Source: Micromonospora pallida (lineage in GTDB: Bacteria; Actinomycetota; Actinomycetes; Mycobacteriales; Micromonosporaceae). From it: a stretch of DNA of 64,000 nucleotides. Below are positions 54,082 through 64,000 of the stretch, piece by piece. The DNA lies in assembly GCF_900090325.1 (NCBI RefSeq), contig NZ_FMHW01000002.1, positions 806,001 through 870,000 on the forward strand. Reading direction: 5' to 3'. The notes beneath the pieces were generated by a model. It did not search any database, was not told the origin of the DNA, and saw nothing but the letters and a program-made list of their open reading frames with translations. How positions within the stretch are numbered: the stretch's first letter is position 1; each line of letters begins with the position of its first letter. The translations under genes and the position numbers were made by a program.

Positions 54082-54098
54082 CTTTGGGAGCCTCTCTG

Positions 54099-54878
54099 TC
54101 AGACGAGCTTCTCGGACGCCAGGAACTCGACGAGCTTCACGCCGCCGTCACCCGAGTCAGTGATCTTGTTGCCGGCCTGCCGCGGCGGCCGCTTGCTGTG
54201 CTCCACCACGGTGCTGGTGGCACCGTCGAAGCCCACGTCGGAGGTTGGTATGCCCAGGTCGGCCAGCGACTTGGTTGCCACGGGCTTCTTTTTGGCGGCC
54301 ATGATGCCCTTGAACGACGGGTACCGTGGCTCGTTGATCGTGTCCCACACGCTCACGACGGCGGGCATGGCGGCCGAGACCACCGCGTAGCCGTCCTCGG
54401 TCTGCCGTTCGATCGTCAGCGTCGACCCGTCCACGGTCAGCGTCCGCGCGCCGGTGAGTGCGGCAATGCCGAGCCGCTCGGCGATCATGTGCGGCATTAC
54501 CTGCACCCGGCCGTCGGTGGACTCTGCGCCGCACATGATCAGATCCGGCTTGATCTGGGAGATTGCCGCCGCCAGGACCTTCGACGTGGCGACCGCGCAG
54601 GAGCCGTGCATCGCCTCGTCGGTTACGTGAACAGCGGAATCGGGCCCCATCGACAGAGCCTTGCGGATCGACTCGCCCGCCCGCTCCGGGCCCACTGTCA
54701 GGACGACGACCTCGCCGCCGGTCTGCTCCTGGACCTGCAGCGCCTCCTCGATGGCGTATTCGTCCATCTCGTTGATCACATTGTTGGCCGACCCGCGGTC
54801 GACGGTGTTGTCGTCGCTACGCAGGTTGCGTTCCGCACCGGAGTCGGGCACCTGCTTGACGAGTACGACGATCTTCAT
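54099..54878 (-). CDS. etfB: Electron transfer flavoprotein beta subunit
   Basis: The protein has 259 residues from ATG 54878; the frame extends upstream, but the family N-terminus MKIVVLVKQVPDSGAERNLR fixes the start. NEMDEYAIEEALQVQEQTGG, VVVLTVGPERAGESIRKALS and MCGAESTDGRVQVMPHMIAE are typical. It binds AMP and forms the dimer with EtfA. Only two bases separate it from the thioesterase gene. Confidence 0.97.
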   Translation of the reverse strand: MKIVVLVKQVPDSGAERNLRSDDNTVDRGSANNVINEMDEYAIEEALQVQEQTGGEVVVLTVGPERAGESIRKALSMGPDSAVHVTDEAMHGSCAVATSKVLAAAISQIKPDLIMCGAESTDGRVQVMPHMIAERLGIAALTGARTLTVDGSTLTIERQTEDGYAVVSAAMPAVVSVWDTINEPRYPSFKGIMAAKKKPVATKSLADLGIPTSDVGFDGATSTVVEHSKRPPRQAGNKITDSGDGGVKLVEFLASEKLV

Positions 54879-54880
54879 GG

Positions 54881-56557
<1,677 letters not shown>

Positions 56558-56563
56558 CTGGCT

Positions 56564-57517
56564 GTGCATCGACTCACAGCCGACGACATCCCCGCCTACG
56601 AAGACCTGCCGGTCATCGAGCGCCTCGGGTATCCCCACGCGTGGGACGTGTTCGGTGCGGATGACCACCTCGGCACGCTGAACTACCTCACGCCCGACGT
56701 CGTGGCCGCCGCACTGTCGGAGGCCTCCCGCGGGGTGGTGGTGGCGCTGAACCTGCCGATCGACCAGCCGGCGCCGCCGTTGTTCGGGCGCGAGCCGACC
56801 AAGCACGACTTCTTCACCCACGACCGGAACACGTGGGACGACCGGCTGGACGCGTACTTCCCGCAAGGGTCGAGCCAGTGGGACGGCTTCCGCCACGTCC
56901 GTGCCCGTGAGTTCGGGTTCTTCGGCGGGGTAACCGCCGACCCGTCGCAGGACAAGTCGTGGCTCGGCATCGACGTCTGGGCCCGCCGGGGCATCGTCGG
57001 GCGCGGGGTGCTGCTTGACGTCGCCGCGTACCTGCTCAGATCCGGCGACGAGCTGCGCTGCGACGCGGAGCGGGCCATCACGCCAGAACTGCTGCGCGAG
57101 GTCGCGTCCGAGCAGGGCGTCGAGGTGCGTCACGGCGACCTGCTGCTCGTGCGCACCGGGTGGCCCCGCAAGTACGCACAGCTAACCGGGGAACGCCGAA
57201 CCGAACTCGCGGAGGCCCCGGCCTTTCCCGGACTGCACGCCGGAGAGGAGACCGCCCGCCTGCTGTGGAACTGGCGCGTTTCCGCACTCATCACTGACGT
57301 CCCCGCAGTCGAGCCCGTCCCCGGCGACCCTGCAGTCGGATCACTGCACCGCCGGCTGCTTCCGCTGCTGGGCATTCCCCTCGGCGAACTCTTCGATCTC
57401 GAAGGGCTCTCCGATCGGTGCCAGGAGTACGGCCGCTACACCTTCCTGTTCACCTCTGCCCCGGTCAACCTCCCCGGCGGGTGTGGTTCCCCCGCAAACG
57501 CGCTCGCCATCTTCTAG
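56564..57517 (+). CDS. Cyclase-family metal hydrolase
   Basis: The protein has 317 residues from GTG 56564. There is no ribosome site, and the start coincides with the predicted transcription start of the promoter at 56528-56556, so the mRNA is probably leaderless. Cyclase (kynurenine-formamidase-like) family: SSQWDGFRHVRAREFGFFGG replaces the HSGTHLD motif in the way of the QWD-type subgroup, then GVLLDVAAYL, GDLLLVRTGW and ALITDVPAVEPVPG. It probably hydrolyses an amide, lactone or ring. First gene of the rightward arm. Confidence 0.85.
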   Translation: MHRLTADDIPAYEDLPVIERLGYPHAWDVFGADDHLGTLNYLTPDVVAAALSEASRGVVVALNLPIDQPAPPLFGREPTKHDFFTHDRNTWDDRLDAYFPQGSSQWDGFRHVRAREFGFFGGVTADPSQDKSWLGIDVWARRGIVGRGVLLDVAAYLLRSGDELRCDAERAITPELLREVASEQGVEVRHGDLLLVRTGWPRKYAQLTGERRTELAEAPAFPGLHAGEETARLLWNWRVSALITDVPAVEPVPGDPAVGSLHRRLLPLLGIPLGELFDLEGLSDRCQEYGRYTFLFTSAPVNLPGGCGSPANALAIF

Positions 57518-57534
57518 AGAGGACCACCACCCCC

Positions 57535-58758
57535 ATGAAACGGTCTTTCAGAACGGTCGTTGCGACGGTCTCGGTCGGGCTGCTGGCCGCCAGCGCGGCG
57601 GCCTGTGGCGGCTCGGACGCCAGTGGTTCCGACTCCGGCGAGATCACCCTCGGCGTTCTGGGCCCCATCTCAGGCGCCCAAGCCCAGATCGGCCAGAACC
57701 AGGTCAACGGCGCCGAGGTCGCCGTCGCCCAGATCAATGCCAAGGGCGGGATCAACGGCCGGAGCGTCAAGCTCGTCACCCAGGACGAGGGTTCCTCACC
57801 CGAGACCGCCGCGGCGGCGATCCGTAAGCTCGCCAACGACGGCGTCTCGCTGCAACTCGGGATGCTCTCCAGCGCCAACTGCTTGGCCACCGCGCCGACG
57901 CTGCCGAGACTCAAGGTCGTGATGGTCGACGCCGGTTGCACGAACGACGGTCTGACCGGCCACGACGGCAAGGACGCACCGCACCCGAACTTCTTCCGCG
58001 TCGGCAACGCCGACACGCTCATGGTGACCAGCCTCGCCAAGGTGATCGCTCAGAAGTTCCCGACCGTCACGGACTACGACGCCTTTGGCTACAACTACGT
58101 CACCGGCACCTCACAGTGGAAGATCTTCCAGGAGACCGTGAAGGAGAACGGGGTCGCGCTGCGGACCCAGAAGGAAACCTTCGTCGCCCTCGGGGAGCAG
58201 AACTTCAAGCCGTACGTCCAGGCGCTAGCCAGCGTCTCCGGCGACCCGAAGACCCGCGGCCTGTACCTCGGCACGTACGGCGCGGGCACCGCGAGCTTCC
58301 TGCAGCAGGCCCAGGACCTCAACCTCGCCTCGAAGTACGCGTTCATCGTTCAGCCGGGCGGCTACTACCCGGTCGCGCGCACCCTCGGTGGCCGGGCTCC
58401 CGAGGTGTGGAATGCGTACGACTACAGCTACGCCGCGTTCGACAGCGAGATGAACGACGCTTTCGTCAAGGACTTCGAGGCGAAGACCGGCAAGAAGCCG
58501 GTGTCGTGGAGCTACGACGCCTACCTCGCCGTGTACGCCTACAAGGCGGCGATCGAGAAGGCCGGCTCGGCGGACTACGACAAGGTCCTCAAGGCGCTGC
58601 CCGGCATCGAGTTTGACTCGCCCGCCGGCAAGCTCACCATCAACGCGAAGACCCACCAGGCCAACACCCCGGTCGTCGTGACGCACAGCGCCGGTGACCC
58701 CAACGCCACCGAGACCGTGAAGATCCTCGAGACACAACTCGTCAAGCCGGAGGACTGA
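57535..58758 (+). CDS. livK: Branched-chain-type ABC substrate-binding lipoprotein (importer 2)
   Basis: The protein has 407 residues from ATG 57535 behind GAGAGGACC. Lipobox ASAAAC (Cys about residue 23). Periplasmic-binding fold: ITLGVLGPISGAQAQIGQNQ, GGINGRSVKLVTQDEGSSPE, DYDAFGYNYVTGTSQWKIFQ. It is only distantly similar to the protein at 33421, so probably binds another ligand, perhaps the substrate of the cyclase. Confidence 0.92.
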   Translation: MKRSFRTVVATVSVGLLAASAAACGGSDASGSDSGEITLGVLGPISGAQAQIGQNQVNGAEVAVAQINAKGGINGRSVKLVTQDEGSSPETAAAAIRKLANDGVSLQLGMLSSANCLATAPTLPRLKVVMVDAGCTNDGLTGHDGKDAPHPNFFRVGNADTLMVTSLAKVIAQKFPTVTDYDAFGYNYVTGTSQWKIFQETVKENGVALRTQKETFVALGEQNFKPYVQALASVSGDPKTRGLYLGTYGAGTASFLQQAQDLNLASKYAFIVQPGGYYPVARTLGGRAPEVWNAYDYSYAAFDSEMNDAFVKDFEAKTGKKPVSWSYDAYLAVYAYKAAIEKAGSADYDKVLKALPGIEFDSPAGKLTINAKTHQANTPVVVTHSAGDPNATETVKILETQLVKPED

Positions 58759-58764
58759 CCGACC

Positions 58765-59649
58765 ATGAGTCAGCTGGTCTCCGTCCTGCTGAGCGGCGTG
58801 GCGTACGGCGTCCCGATCTTCCTGGTCGCCAGTGGGCTCACATTGATCTACGGCGTGATCGGGGTGCTCAACTTCGCGCACGGAGCGTTCTTCGTGCTCG
58901 GCGCGCTCCTGACCGCCAGCCTGCTCGGCGGGGCGACCCCCTCGCTCGTGATGTTCATCCTGGCCGTGCTGGCGGGTGGCCTGCTCGCTGGCGCGGTGGG
59001 GCTGGTCACCGAGATGACCGTCGTGCGTCGCCTATACCGGGCCGACCACATGACGATGCTGCTCGCCACCTACGCGGTCCTGCTGTCCCTCGAAGGCGCG
59101 AGCGAGGTGGTGTGGGGCACGGACAGCCGGTCCCAGCGGCAGCCCGAACTGCTCGCCGGCGACGTGCGCGTCGCCGGCGCGGCGATCACCATGTACGACC
59201 TGGTGCTCGTCGTCGTCGGGATCGTGGTCGCGGTCGGCCTCTGGTTGCTCATCAACAGGACCCGCTCCGGCCGGGCGGTCCGGGCGATTGCCCAGGACGC
59301 CACCATGGCCCAGGCCATCGGCATCAACGCCAAGACCGTCCTGCTGCTGGTCTTCGGGTTCGGCAGCCTGCTCGCCGGTGTCGCGGGCGCCCTGATGGCA
59401 CCCAACGTCGCCATCTCTCCGAGCCTGGGCAACGCGTTCATCCTGCAGTGCTTCGCGGTGGTGATCGTCGGTGGTCTCGGCTCGGTCGAGGGTTCCCTGG
59501 TCGCCTCCGTGCTGGTAGGCATCGCCGAAACGGCAGCGGTCGCATACGCCCCGGTCCTGACCGGGTTCACCTTCTACATCCTCGTCGCCGTCGTCCTCGT
59601 GCTGCGCCCCCAGGGCCTGCTCGGCAACGCACGGGTCAGGAGGGCCTAG
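58765..59649 (+). CDS. livH: LivH-type ABC permease (importer 2)
   Basis: The protein has 294 residues. GVAYGVPIFLVASGLTLIYG, NFAHGAFFVLGALL, TRSGRAVRAIAQDATMAQAI (cytoplasmic loop), LRPQGLLG at the end. Polytopic membrane protein, 6 bases after the binding protein. Confidence 0.94.
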   Translation: MSQLVSVLLSGVAYGVPIFLVASGLTLIYGVIGVLNFAHGAFFVLGALLTASLLGGATPSLVMFILAVLAGGLLAGAVGLVTEMTVVRRLYRADHMTMLLATYAVLLSLEGASEVVWGTDSRSQRQPELLAGDVRVAGAAITMYDLVLVVVGIVVAVGLWLLINRTRSGRAVRAIAQDATMAQAIGINAKTVLLLVFGFGSLLAGVAGALMAPNVAISPSLGNAFILQCFAVVIVGGLGSVEGSLVASVLVGIAETAAVAYAPVLTGFTFYILVAVVLVLRPQGLLGNARVRRA

Positions 59650-59651
59650 CC

Positions 59652-60680
59652 GTGAGGACGCTCAAGAGCCCCGCCGTACTGCTGGCGGCGAAATGGCGGA
59701 CGGCCGCACGACCCCCGGCCGCGAAGACGCCCGGGCGGGCCTGGTCGTCGCTGCGGCCGGTGGCCGAGCCGATCATCTTCGCCGCGGTCACGTCGATCCT
59801 GTACTTCTCGTTCGACCAGAGCCTGCAGTTCGTGCTCATGACCGGTGTCGTGTACGCGCTGCTCACCGCGAGTCTCGGCGTACTGCTCGGTTGGAGCGGT
59901 ATCTACACCTTCGGTCACGCGGCGTTCTTCGGCATCGGCGCCTACACGGCCGGACTGTTGAAGGACCGGGACATGTCCCCACTGCTGTTCCTGCTCGCTG
60001 GGGCCGCCGTGGCAGCCGTCATCGCGCTGGTGGTGGGCCTGTTGGGGGCGCGGATCGTCGCCGTGGAGTTCGCGATGATGACGCTGATCATCGGTCAGGT
60101 CGTCTACCTTCTCACCTTCAAGATCGAGGGCTTGCAAGGTGACAACGGCATCTTCGGCATCCCAAGCGGCACGATCGGGGGCTGGGACATCGCGACCGAG
60201 GACAACCTGTGGTGGTACATCGTCGCCGTCGTCGCCGTCCTGCTCGGGTTGCTGCGCCGGATCCAACTGTCGCCTTACGGCGTCAGCCTGAACGCCGTCC
60301 GTGACGACCCCGTCAAGGCGGCTGCGGTAGGGTTGCCGGTCCGCGCGCTCCGGCTATCCGCCTTCGTGCTCTCCGGGGCGGTCGCCGGGGTCGCCGGGGT
60401 GCTGTACGCGCAGCAGCAGGGCATCGTCACCCCCTCGACACTCTCCTTCACGTTCAGCGGCCAGATCATCATCATGGCGTTGTTCGGTGGTCTGTACCGG
60501 TTCTGGGGCGCGCCGATCGGGGCGATCGTCTTCCTGCTGCTCAACAACCAGATCTTCGGCGAGACGTCGCACGGAACCCTGATTCTCGGGGTGATCCTGC
60601 TGTTCATCGTCGTGCTGATGCCCGGAGGGATCCTCGGCGTCGCCGACTGGATCCGCGACCGAGTCAAGGTGGTGCGCTGA
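59652..60680 (+). CDS. livM: LivM-type ABC permease (importer 2)
   Basis: The protein has 342 residues from GTG 59652, two bases after livH; AGGAGGGCC in the livH tail is the ribosome site. A basic N-terminal tail (~35 residues) precedes the first membrane helix. LLGWSGIYTFGHAAFFGIGA, FAMMTLIIGQVVYLLTFKIE, SPYGVSLNAVRDDPVKAAAV are typical. Confidence 0.93.
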   Translation: MRTLKSPAVLLAAKWRTAARPPAAKTPGRAWSSLRPVAEPIIFAAVTSILYFSFDQSLQFVLMTGVVYALLTASLGVLLGWSGIYTFGHAAFFGIGAYTAGLLKDRDMSPLLFLLAGAAVAAVIALVVGLLGARIVAVEFAMMTLIIGQVVYLLTFKIEGLQGDNGIFGIPSGTIGGWDIATEDNLWWYIVAVVAVLLGLLRRIQLSPYGVSLNAVRDDPVKAAAVGLPVRALRLSAFVLSGAVAGVAGVLYAQQQGIVTPSTLSFTFSGQIIIMALFGGLYRFWGAPIGAIVFLLLNNQIFGETSHGTLILGVILLFIVVLMPGGILGVADWIRDRVKVVR

Positions 60681-61438
60681 TGAGCCTGCTCGCGTTGCAC
60701 GGCGTGCACAAGCACTACGGGGGTCCGCCCGTGGTGCAGGACGTGACCTTGGCGGTCGAGCCGGGCGAGACGGTCGCGATAATCGGCCCGAACGGCGCGG
60801 GCAAGACGACGCTGTTCTCCGTGATGGCCGGCGAGCGCCTCGCCGACCTGGGCCGCGTCGAACTGTTCGGCAAGGACGTGACCCGGGCGGGAGCGCGTCG
60901 ACTGGCCCATGCGGGCGTGGCCCGCACCTTCCAGATCGCGCGGTTCTTTCCAAGCAGGACCGTCGAGGAGAACGTGACGATCGCGCTGCAGAGTACGCAT
61001 CGCCGCTACCGCCGGTTCTGGGCCGGCGCGCCCCGCCCCGACGACCGGGTGGGACGCGCTATCGACGCGACCGGCCTCACGGACCTGCGCTGGGTGCTGG
61101 CCAGCGCCCTGTCGCAGGGCAACCGGAAGAACCTGGAGATCGCGATGGCGCTGGTGCAGCAGCCGAAGCTGCTGCTGCTGGACGAGCCGACGGCGGGCAT
61201 GGGGATGGAAGACCTGCCCCGGACCATCTCCATCCTGAAAGATCTGCGGCAGGCCCGACCCGACCTGGCCATCGTCATCACCGCTCACGACATGGATGTC
61301 GTCTTCGCGCTGGCGGACCGGGTGGTGCTCCTGGCTAACGGGCGGATCGCGATTGACGGCAAGCCCGAGGAGGTCCGCGACGCCCCACAGACGCGGGAGA
61401 TCTACCTCGGTAACTCGTACCGGGGAGGATCCGCATGA
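60680..61438 (+). CDS. livG: LivG-type ABC ATPase (importer 2)
   Basis: The protein has 252 residues, ATG sharing a base with the livM stop. Walker A GPNGAGKTT, ARTFQIARFFPSRTVEEN, signature LSQGNRKNLEIAMAL, Walker B LLLLDEPTAGMG, switch His in ITAHDMD. Intact. Confidence 0.94.
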   Translation: MSLLALHGVHKHYGGPPVVQDVTLAVEPGETVAIIGPNGAGKTTLFSVMAGERLADLGRVELFGKDVTRAGARRLAHAGVARTFQIARFFPSRTVEENVTIALQSTHRRYRRFWAGAPRPDDRVGRAIDATGLTDLRWVLASALSQGNRKNLEIAMALVQQPKLLLLDEPTAGMGMEDLPRTISILKDLRQARPDLAIVITAHDMDVVFALADRVVLLANGRIAIDGKPEEVRDAPQTREIYLGNSYRGGSA

Positions 61439-62154
61439 GCATCCTCAGACTGTCCGACGTCACCGCGTCGTACGGGCTCGCGAAGGCCCTGTTCGGCGTC
61501 AGCCTCACCCTCGAACAAGGCGAGACGGTGGGTTTGCTCGGACGCAACGGGGCTGGCAAGACGACGCTGCTCAAGTCGGTGATCGCCGAACCGTCCGTCA
61601 CCGTGGCCGGCGAGATCGCGATCGACGATCGGGCGCTGCGGGGCCTGCCGACGTACCGGATTAGCCGGCACGGGGTTGCCTGGGTGCCGGACGATCGGCG
61701 GGTGTTCACGGCGCTGAGTGTCCGGGAAAACCTCGAACTGGCGCACACCAAGAACGCTCCTGCTGACCAACTGGCCAAGGTCGTGGCGAGCGTGCCGCTC
61801 GTCGGGCGACTGCTGTCGCGACGCGGTTATGAACTCAGCGGCGGGGAGCAACAGGCAGTGAGCATCGCGCGTGCGCTGATGTCGGCGCCGCGGTTCGTGC
61901 TGATGGACGAGCCGACCGAGGGGTTGGCGCCGCTCATCGTGGAGCAGTTGCAGGAGTCCATTGCGCGACTGCCGAGCGAGTTCGGTGTGGGCATTCTGCT
62001 GGCCGAGCAGAACTTCGCGTTCGTCGCGGCACTCGCGCAGCGTGTCGCGATCGTCAGCACCGGACGGGTGGCGTGGACCGGCAGTACGTCGGAGCTTGAG
62101 AATGGTTCCGACCTGATCGACCGATACCTGTCTGCGGGGGCGAGTCAGCCGTGA
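61435..62154 (+). CDS. livF: LivF-type ABC ATPase (importer 2)
   Basis: The protein has 239 residues, ATGA overlap. Walker A GRNGAGKTT, signature LSGGEQQAVSIARAL, Walker B FVLMDEPTEGLAP, LLAEQNFAF. It completes importer 2. Confidence 0.94.
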   Translation: MSILRLSDVTASYGLAKALFGVSLTLEQGETVGLLGRNGAGKTTLLKSVIAEPSVTVAGEIAIDDRALRGLPTYRISRHGVAWVPDDRRVFTALSVRENLELAHTKNAPADQLAKVVASVPLVGRLLSRRGYELSGGEQQAVSIARALMSAPRFVLMDEPTEGLAPLIVEQLQESIARLPSEFGVGILLAEQNFAFVAALAQRVAIVSTGRVAWTGSTSELENGSDLIDRYLSAGASQP

Positions 62155-62747
62155 CCGATTACAAGCGAAACTCGGCGGAAACCGAGGCCCAGATCTATGC
62201 CGAGGCGCGCCGCCTGTTCAACCTGAAGGGATACGTCGGGATGACCCTGCGGGAGATTGCCGCGGGGGTGGGCATCGAGGCCCAGAGCCTCTACAACTAC
62301 ACCAAGTCCAAGCAGGACCTTGTCGTGGCCCTGATGCGCCAGGGCACCCTCGCCATTCAGGAAGCGGTCGACAAGGCCGTCGCGGAGGCCGACTCGGCAC
62401 CGACCGCGCAACTCTGGGCGGCGACCTTCGCCCACACCGAGCACTACTGCTCGAGCAACAAGGTGGTTCTCGTACGCGAGGGCCTGGTCCACCTCAGTGC
62501 TGACCGCCGCGCAGACATCGTGGGATTGCTCAAGAGGTACGAGGAAACGTTCAAGGACATCTTGCGCTGCGGGATGGAAGCCGGCGAATTCCGTCCGCTC
62601 GACGTGACCCCCACCTGCTTCGCGATCCTCGGTATGGGGGAGTCCGTCGTCAACTGGTTCGACCCCGACCGTCGGCTCGCCGCCGTCGACGTCGCGCGTA
62701 CTTACGCCGACCTCGCCGTGCGGTCGGTCGCCAGGCCCCCAGCATGA
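62151..62747 (+). CDS. TetR-family regulator of the divergon
   Basis: The protein has 198 residues from GTG 62151, overlapping livF by GTGA. Helix-turn-helix: AQIYAEARRLFNLKGYVGMT, LREIAAGVGIEAQSLYNYTK. The C-terminal domain is of the fatty-acid/CoA-responsive type. Its place in the rightward operon and the 34-bp palindrome at 56524 suggest autoregulation plus control of both arms. Ligand unknown. Confidence 0.9.
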   Translation: MTDYKRNSAETEAQIYAEARRLFNLKGYVGMTLREIAAGVGIEAQSLYNYTKSKQDLVVALMRQGTLAIQEAVDKAVAEADSAPTAQLWAATFAHTEHYCSSNKVVLVREGLVHLSADRRADIVGLLKRYEETFKDILRCGMEAGEFRPLDVTPTCFAILGMGESVVNWFDPDRRLAAVDVARTYADLAVRSVARPPA

Positions 62748-62776
62748 CGCACCAACCGTAAGGGATACCTACTCGA

Positions 62777-63904
62777 ATGACAGTCACCAGCTTCAGCGAA
62801 CCTCGCGCAGAGGCCTTCCGCAGGGAGATCCGATCCTGGCTCGAGGCGACCATCCCCGACCGATGGCGGTACGAGCGCGAGCGCCTCACCTCGGAGGAAG
62901 CGCGGCAGTTCCAGCAGCAGTGGGACCACTTGCTGCACAAAGGCGGCTACGCGGGCCTTGCGTGGCCTTCCGAGAACGGTGGCCGTGGTCTCGGCCCGAT
63001 CGAGGAGCTGATCTACTATCAGGAGTCGGCTCGGGCGAACGCTCCCGACGGTTTCGGCCGGATCGGTCGCGTGCTCGCGGGGCCGACGATCATCGCGTGC
63101 GGTACGCCCGAGCAGCAGGCGACCTATCTGCCGCGGATTCTGGACGGCTCTGAAATCTGGTGCCAGGGGTTCTCCGAGCCCGGGGCGGGCTCAGACCTTG
63201 CCGCCGTCAGCACAACTGCCAAGTGGGTCGAGGGTGGCTACCTCGTCAACGGCCAGAAGATCTGGACCAGCTTCGCGCAGTACTCCAGGCGCTGCCTCAT
63301 GCTGGCCCGCAGCTCCGACGGTCCCCGCCACCACAACCTGACGTTCCTGCTGCTCGACATGCAGCAGCCGGGCGTCGACGTCCGCCCTATCAAGCAGATC
63401 TCCGGCGACGAGGAGTTTTCCGAGGTCTTCTTCACCGACGTGTTCGTCCCCGATGCGGACCGGGTCGGCCAGGAGGGCGAAGGCTGGCAGGTCGCCATGA
63501 CCGTGCTGACGAACGAACGCGGCACCACCGAGGCTGGCACCCGGCTGGTCGAGATCACGGCTCAGGTCGACACCCTTACCTCGTGCTGTGCCAATTGCGA
63601 CGAGCACCGGGCCCGCGCCGTGCACCTCCGCGAGCGCAACGACCTGCTCCGCTGGCACGTCCTGCGCGCCACCGAGGAGAAGGCCTCCGGCGAGGACTGG
63701 TTCCGCAGTGGGTCGACGCTCAAGGTGATCTGGAGCGAACTGCTGCAGGCTTGCGGCCGCCTCGGTGTCGAGAGCGGGTGCGCCCGGCATCGCGACTACT
63801 GGCGGCATCACTACCTGAACGCGCGGGCCGCGTCCATCTACTCCGGCACGAACGAAATCCAACGCAACATCATCACCGACCGCGTCCTGAGAGTCCCCAG
63901 GTGA
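62777..63904 (+). CDS. Acyl-CoA dehydrogenase
   Basis: The protein has 375 residues from ATG 62777. GFSEPGAGSDLAAVSTTAKW, NGQKIWTSFAQYSRRCLMLA, IYSGTNEIQRNIITDRVLRV. The residue before GTN is Ser instead of Glu, as in several steroid and branched-substrate dehydrogenases that work as heteromers. The next gene overlaps by 4 bases and also begins like such a dehydrogenase, so a two-chain enzyme is possible. Confidence 0.93.
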   Translation: MTVTSFSEPRAEAFRREIRSWLEATIPDRWRYERERLTSEEARQFQQQWDHLLHKGGYAGLAWPSENGGRGLGPIEELIYYQESARANAPDGFGRIGRVLAGPTIIACGTPEQQATYLPRILDGSEIWCQGFSEPGAGSDLAAVSTTAKWVEGGYLVNGQKIWTSFAQYSRRCLMLARSSDGPRHHNLTFLLLDMQQPGVDVRPIKQISGDEEFSEVFFTDVFVPDADRVGQEGEGWQVAMTVLTNERGTTEAGTRLVEITAQVDTLTSCCANCDEHRARAVHLRERNDLLRWHVLRATEEKASGEDWFRSGSTLKVIWSELLQACGRLGVESGCARHRDYWRHHYLNARAASIYSGTNEIQRNIITDRVLRVPR

Positions 63905-64000
63905 CCGCCATGACAGTCCTCGTCGACGAGATCGGCGCCCTTGCCGCCGAAAACGTAGCGACCATCCTGACCAACGCGCCGGCGCAGGCCTGGCCGAAAC
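63901..64000 (+). CDS. Start of a further gene, probably a second acyl-CoA dehydrogenase chain (cut by window end)
   Basis: GTG 63901 overlaps the previous stop (GTGA). Only 33 residues are visible (VTAMTVLVDEIGALAAENVA and on). Length and position suit the N-terminus of a partner dehydrogenase, but homology cannot be shown from so little. Confidence 0.4.
   Translation, partial: MTAMTVLVDEIGALAAENVATILTNAPAQAWPK

Overview
This is high-GC DNA with frequent GTG starts, ATGA/GTGA stop-start overlaps and actinobacterial protein families (RHS with golvesin and DNRLRE domains, IclR, Liv-type importers, ACAD10/11-like dehydrogenase). It fits a filamentous actinomycete, possibly Micromonosporaceae, but the family is a guess.

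Region 1 (1-10.9 kb) holds the tail of an NB-ARC-type regulator. It is followed by a 3049-residue secreted RHS/YD-repeat protein ending in a Hint domain and an AHH/HNH-type nuclease tip, with a likely immunity gene behind it.

Region 2 (10.9-16.3 kb) is a mobile-element landing zone. It has a large serine recombinase broken by one in-frame stop and preceded by two tiny overlapping genes, a full group II intron with its reverse transcriptase, the 3' half of a tRNA-Arg gene (attachment-site scar) and an IS630-type remnant.

Region 3 (16.3-23.3 kb) has an IclR regulator divergent from a tightly overlapped six-gene operon. The operon encodes a helical-bundle protein, a cyclophilin-like (DUF3830-like) protein and a complete peptide/opine-type ABC importer. 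The first two resemble the two halves of cucumopine synthase, so opine-like chemistry is a reasonable hypothesis.

Region 4 (23.4-27.3 kb) is insertion-sequence debris: an IS256-type element sits in an IS30-type gene, which sits in an IS110-type gene. A small secreted orphan protein and a degraded reading frame follow.

Region 5 (27.4-51.3 kb) is the main catabolic locus. A B12-dependent glutamate-mutase-like pair, a citryl-CoA-lyase-like protein, a SucC/SucD-like CoA ligase and a MeaB-type GTPase form operon A. Operon B holds a branched-chain-type ABC importer, a rifampin-phosphotransferase-like dikinase, a phosphatase, an aldehyde dehydrogenase, three SDRs, a TetR regulator, two acyl-CoA dehydrogenases, a thiolase, a MaoC hydratase and an APH-type kinase. 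Both operons start from promoters whose 17-bp spacer carries the same 19-bp operator, so they are probably one regulon. The picture is uptake of a small carboxylate or branched compound, activation to CoA or phosphate esters, beta-oxidation-like steps, and retro-Claisen and thiolytic cleavage.

Region 6 (51.3-64 kb) has a second MaoC paralogue on the minus strand, then a divergon around a 34-bp palindrome. To the left are a nitronate-monooxygenase-like flavoprotein, a thioesterase and EtfB/EtfA. To the right are a cyclase-family hydrolase (probably leaderless), a second Liv-type importer, a TetR regulator and two acyl-CoA dehydrogenases, the last cut by the window edge. EtfAB would take electrons from the acyl-CoA dehydrogenases of both regions.
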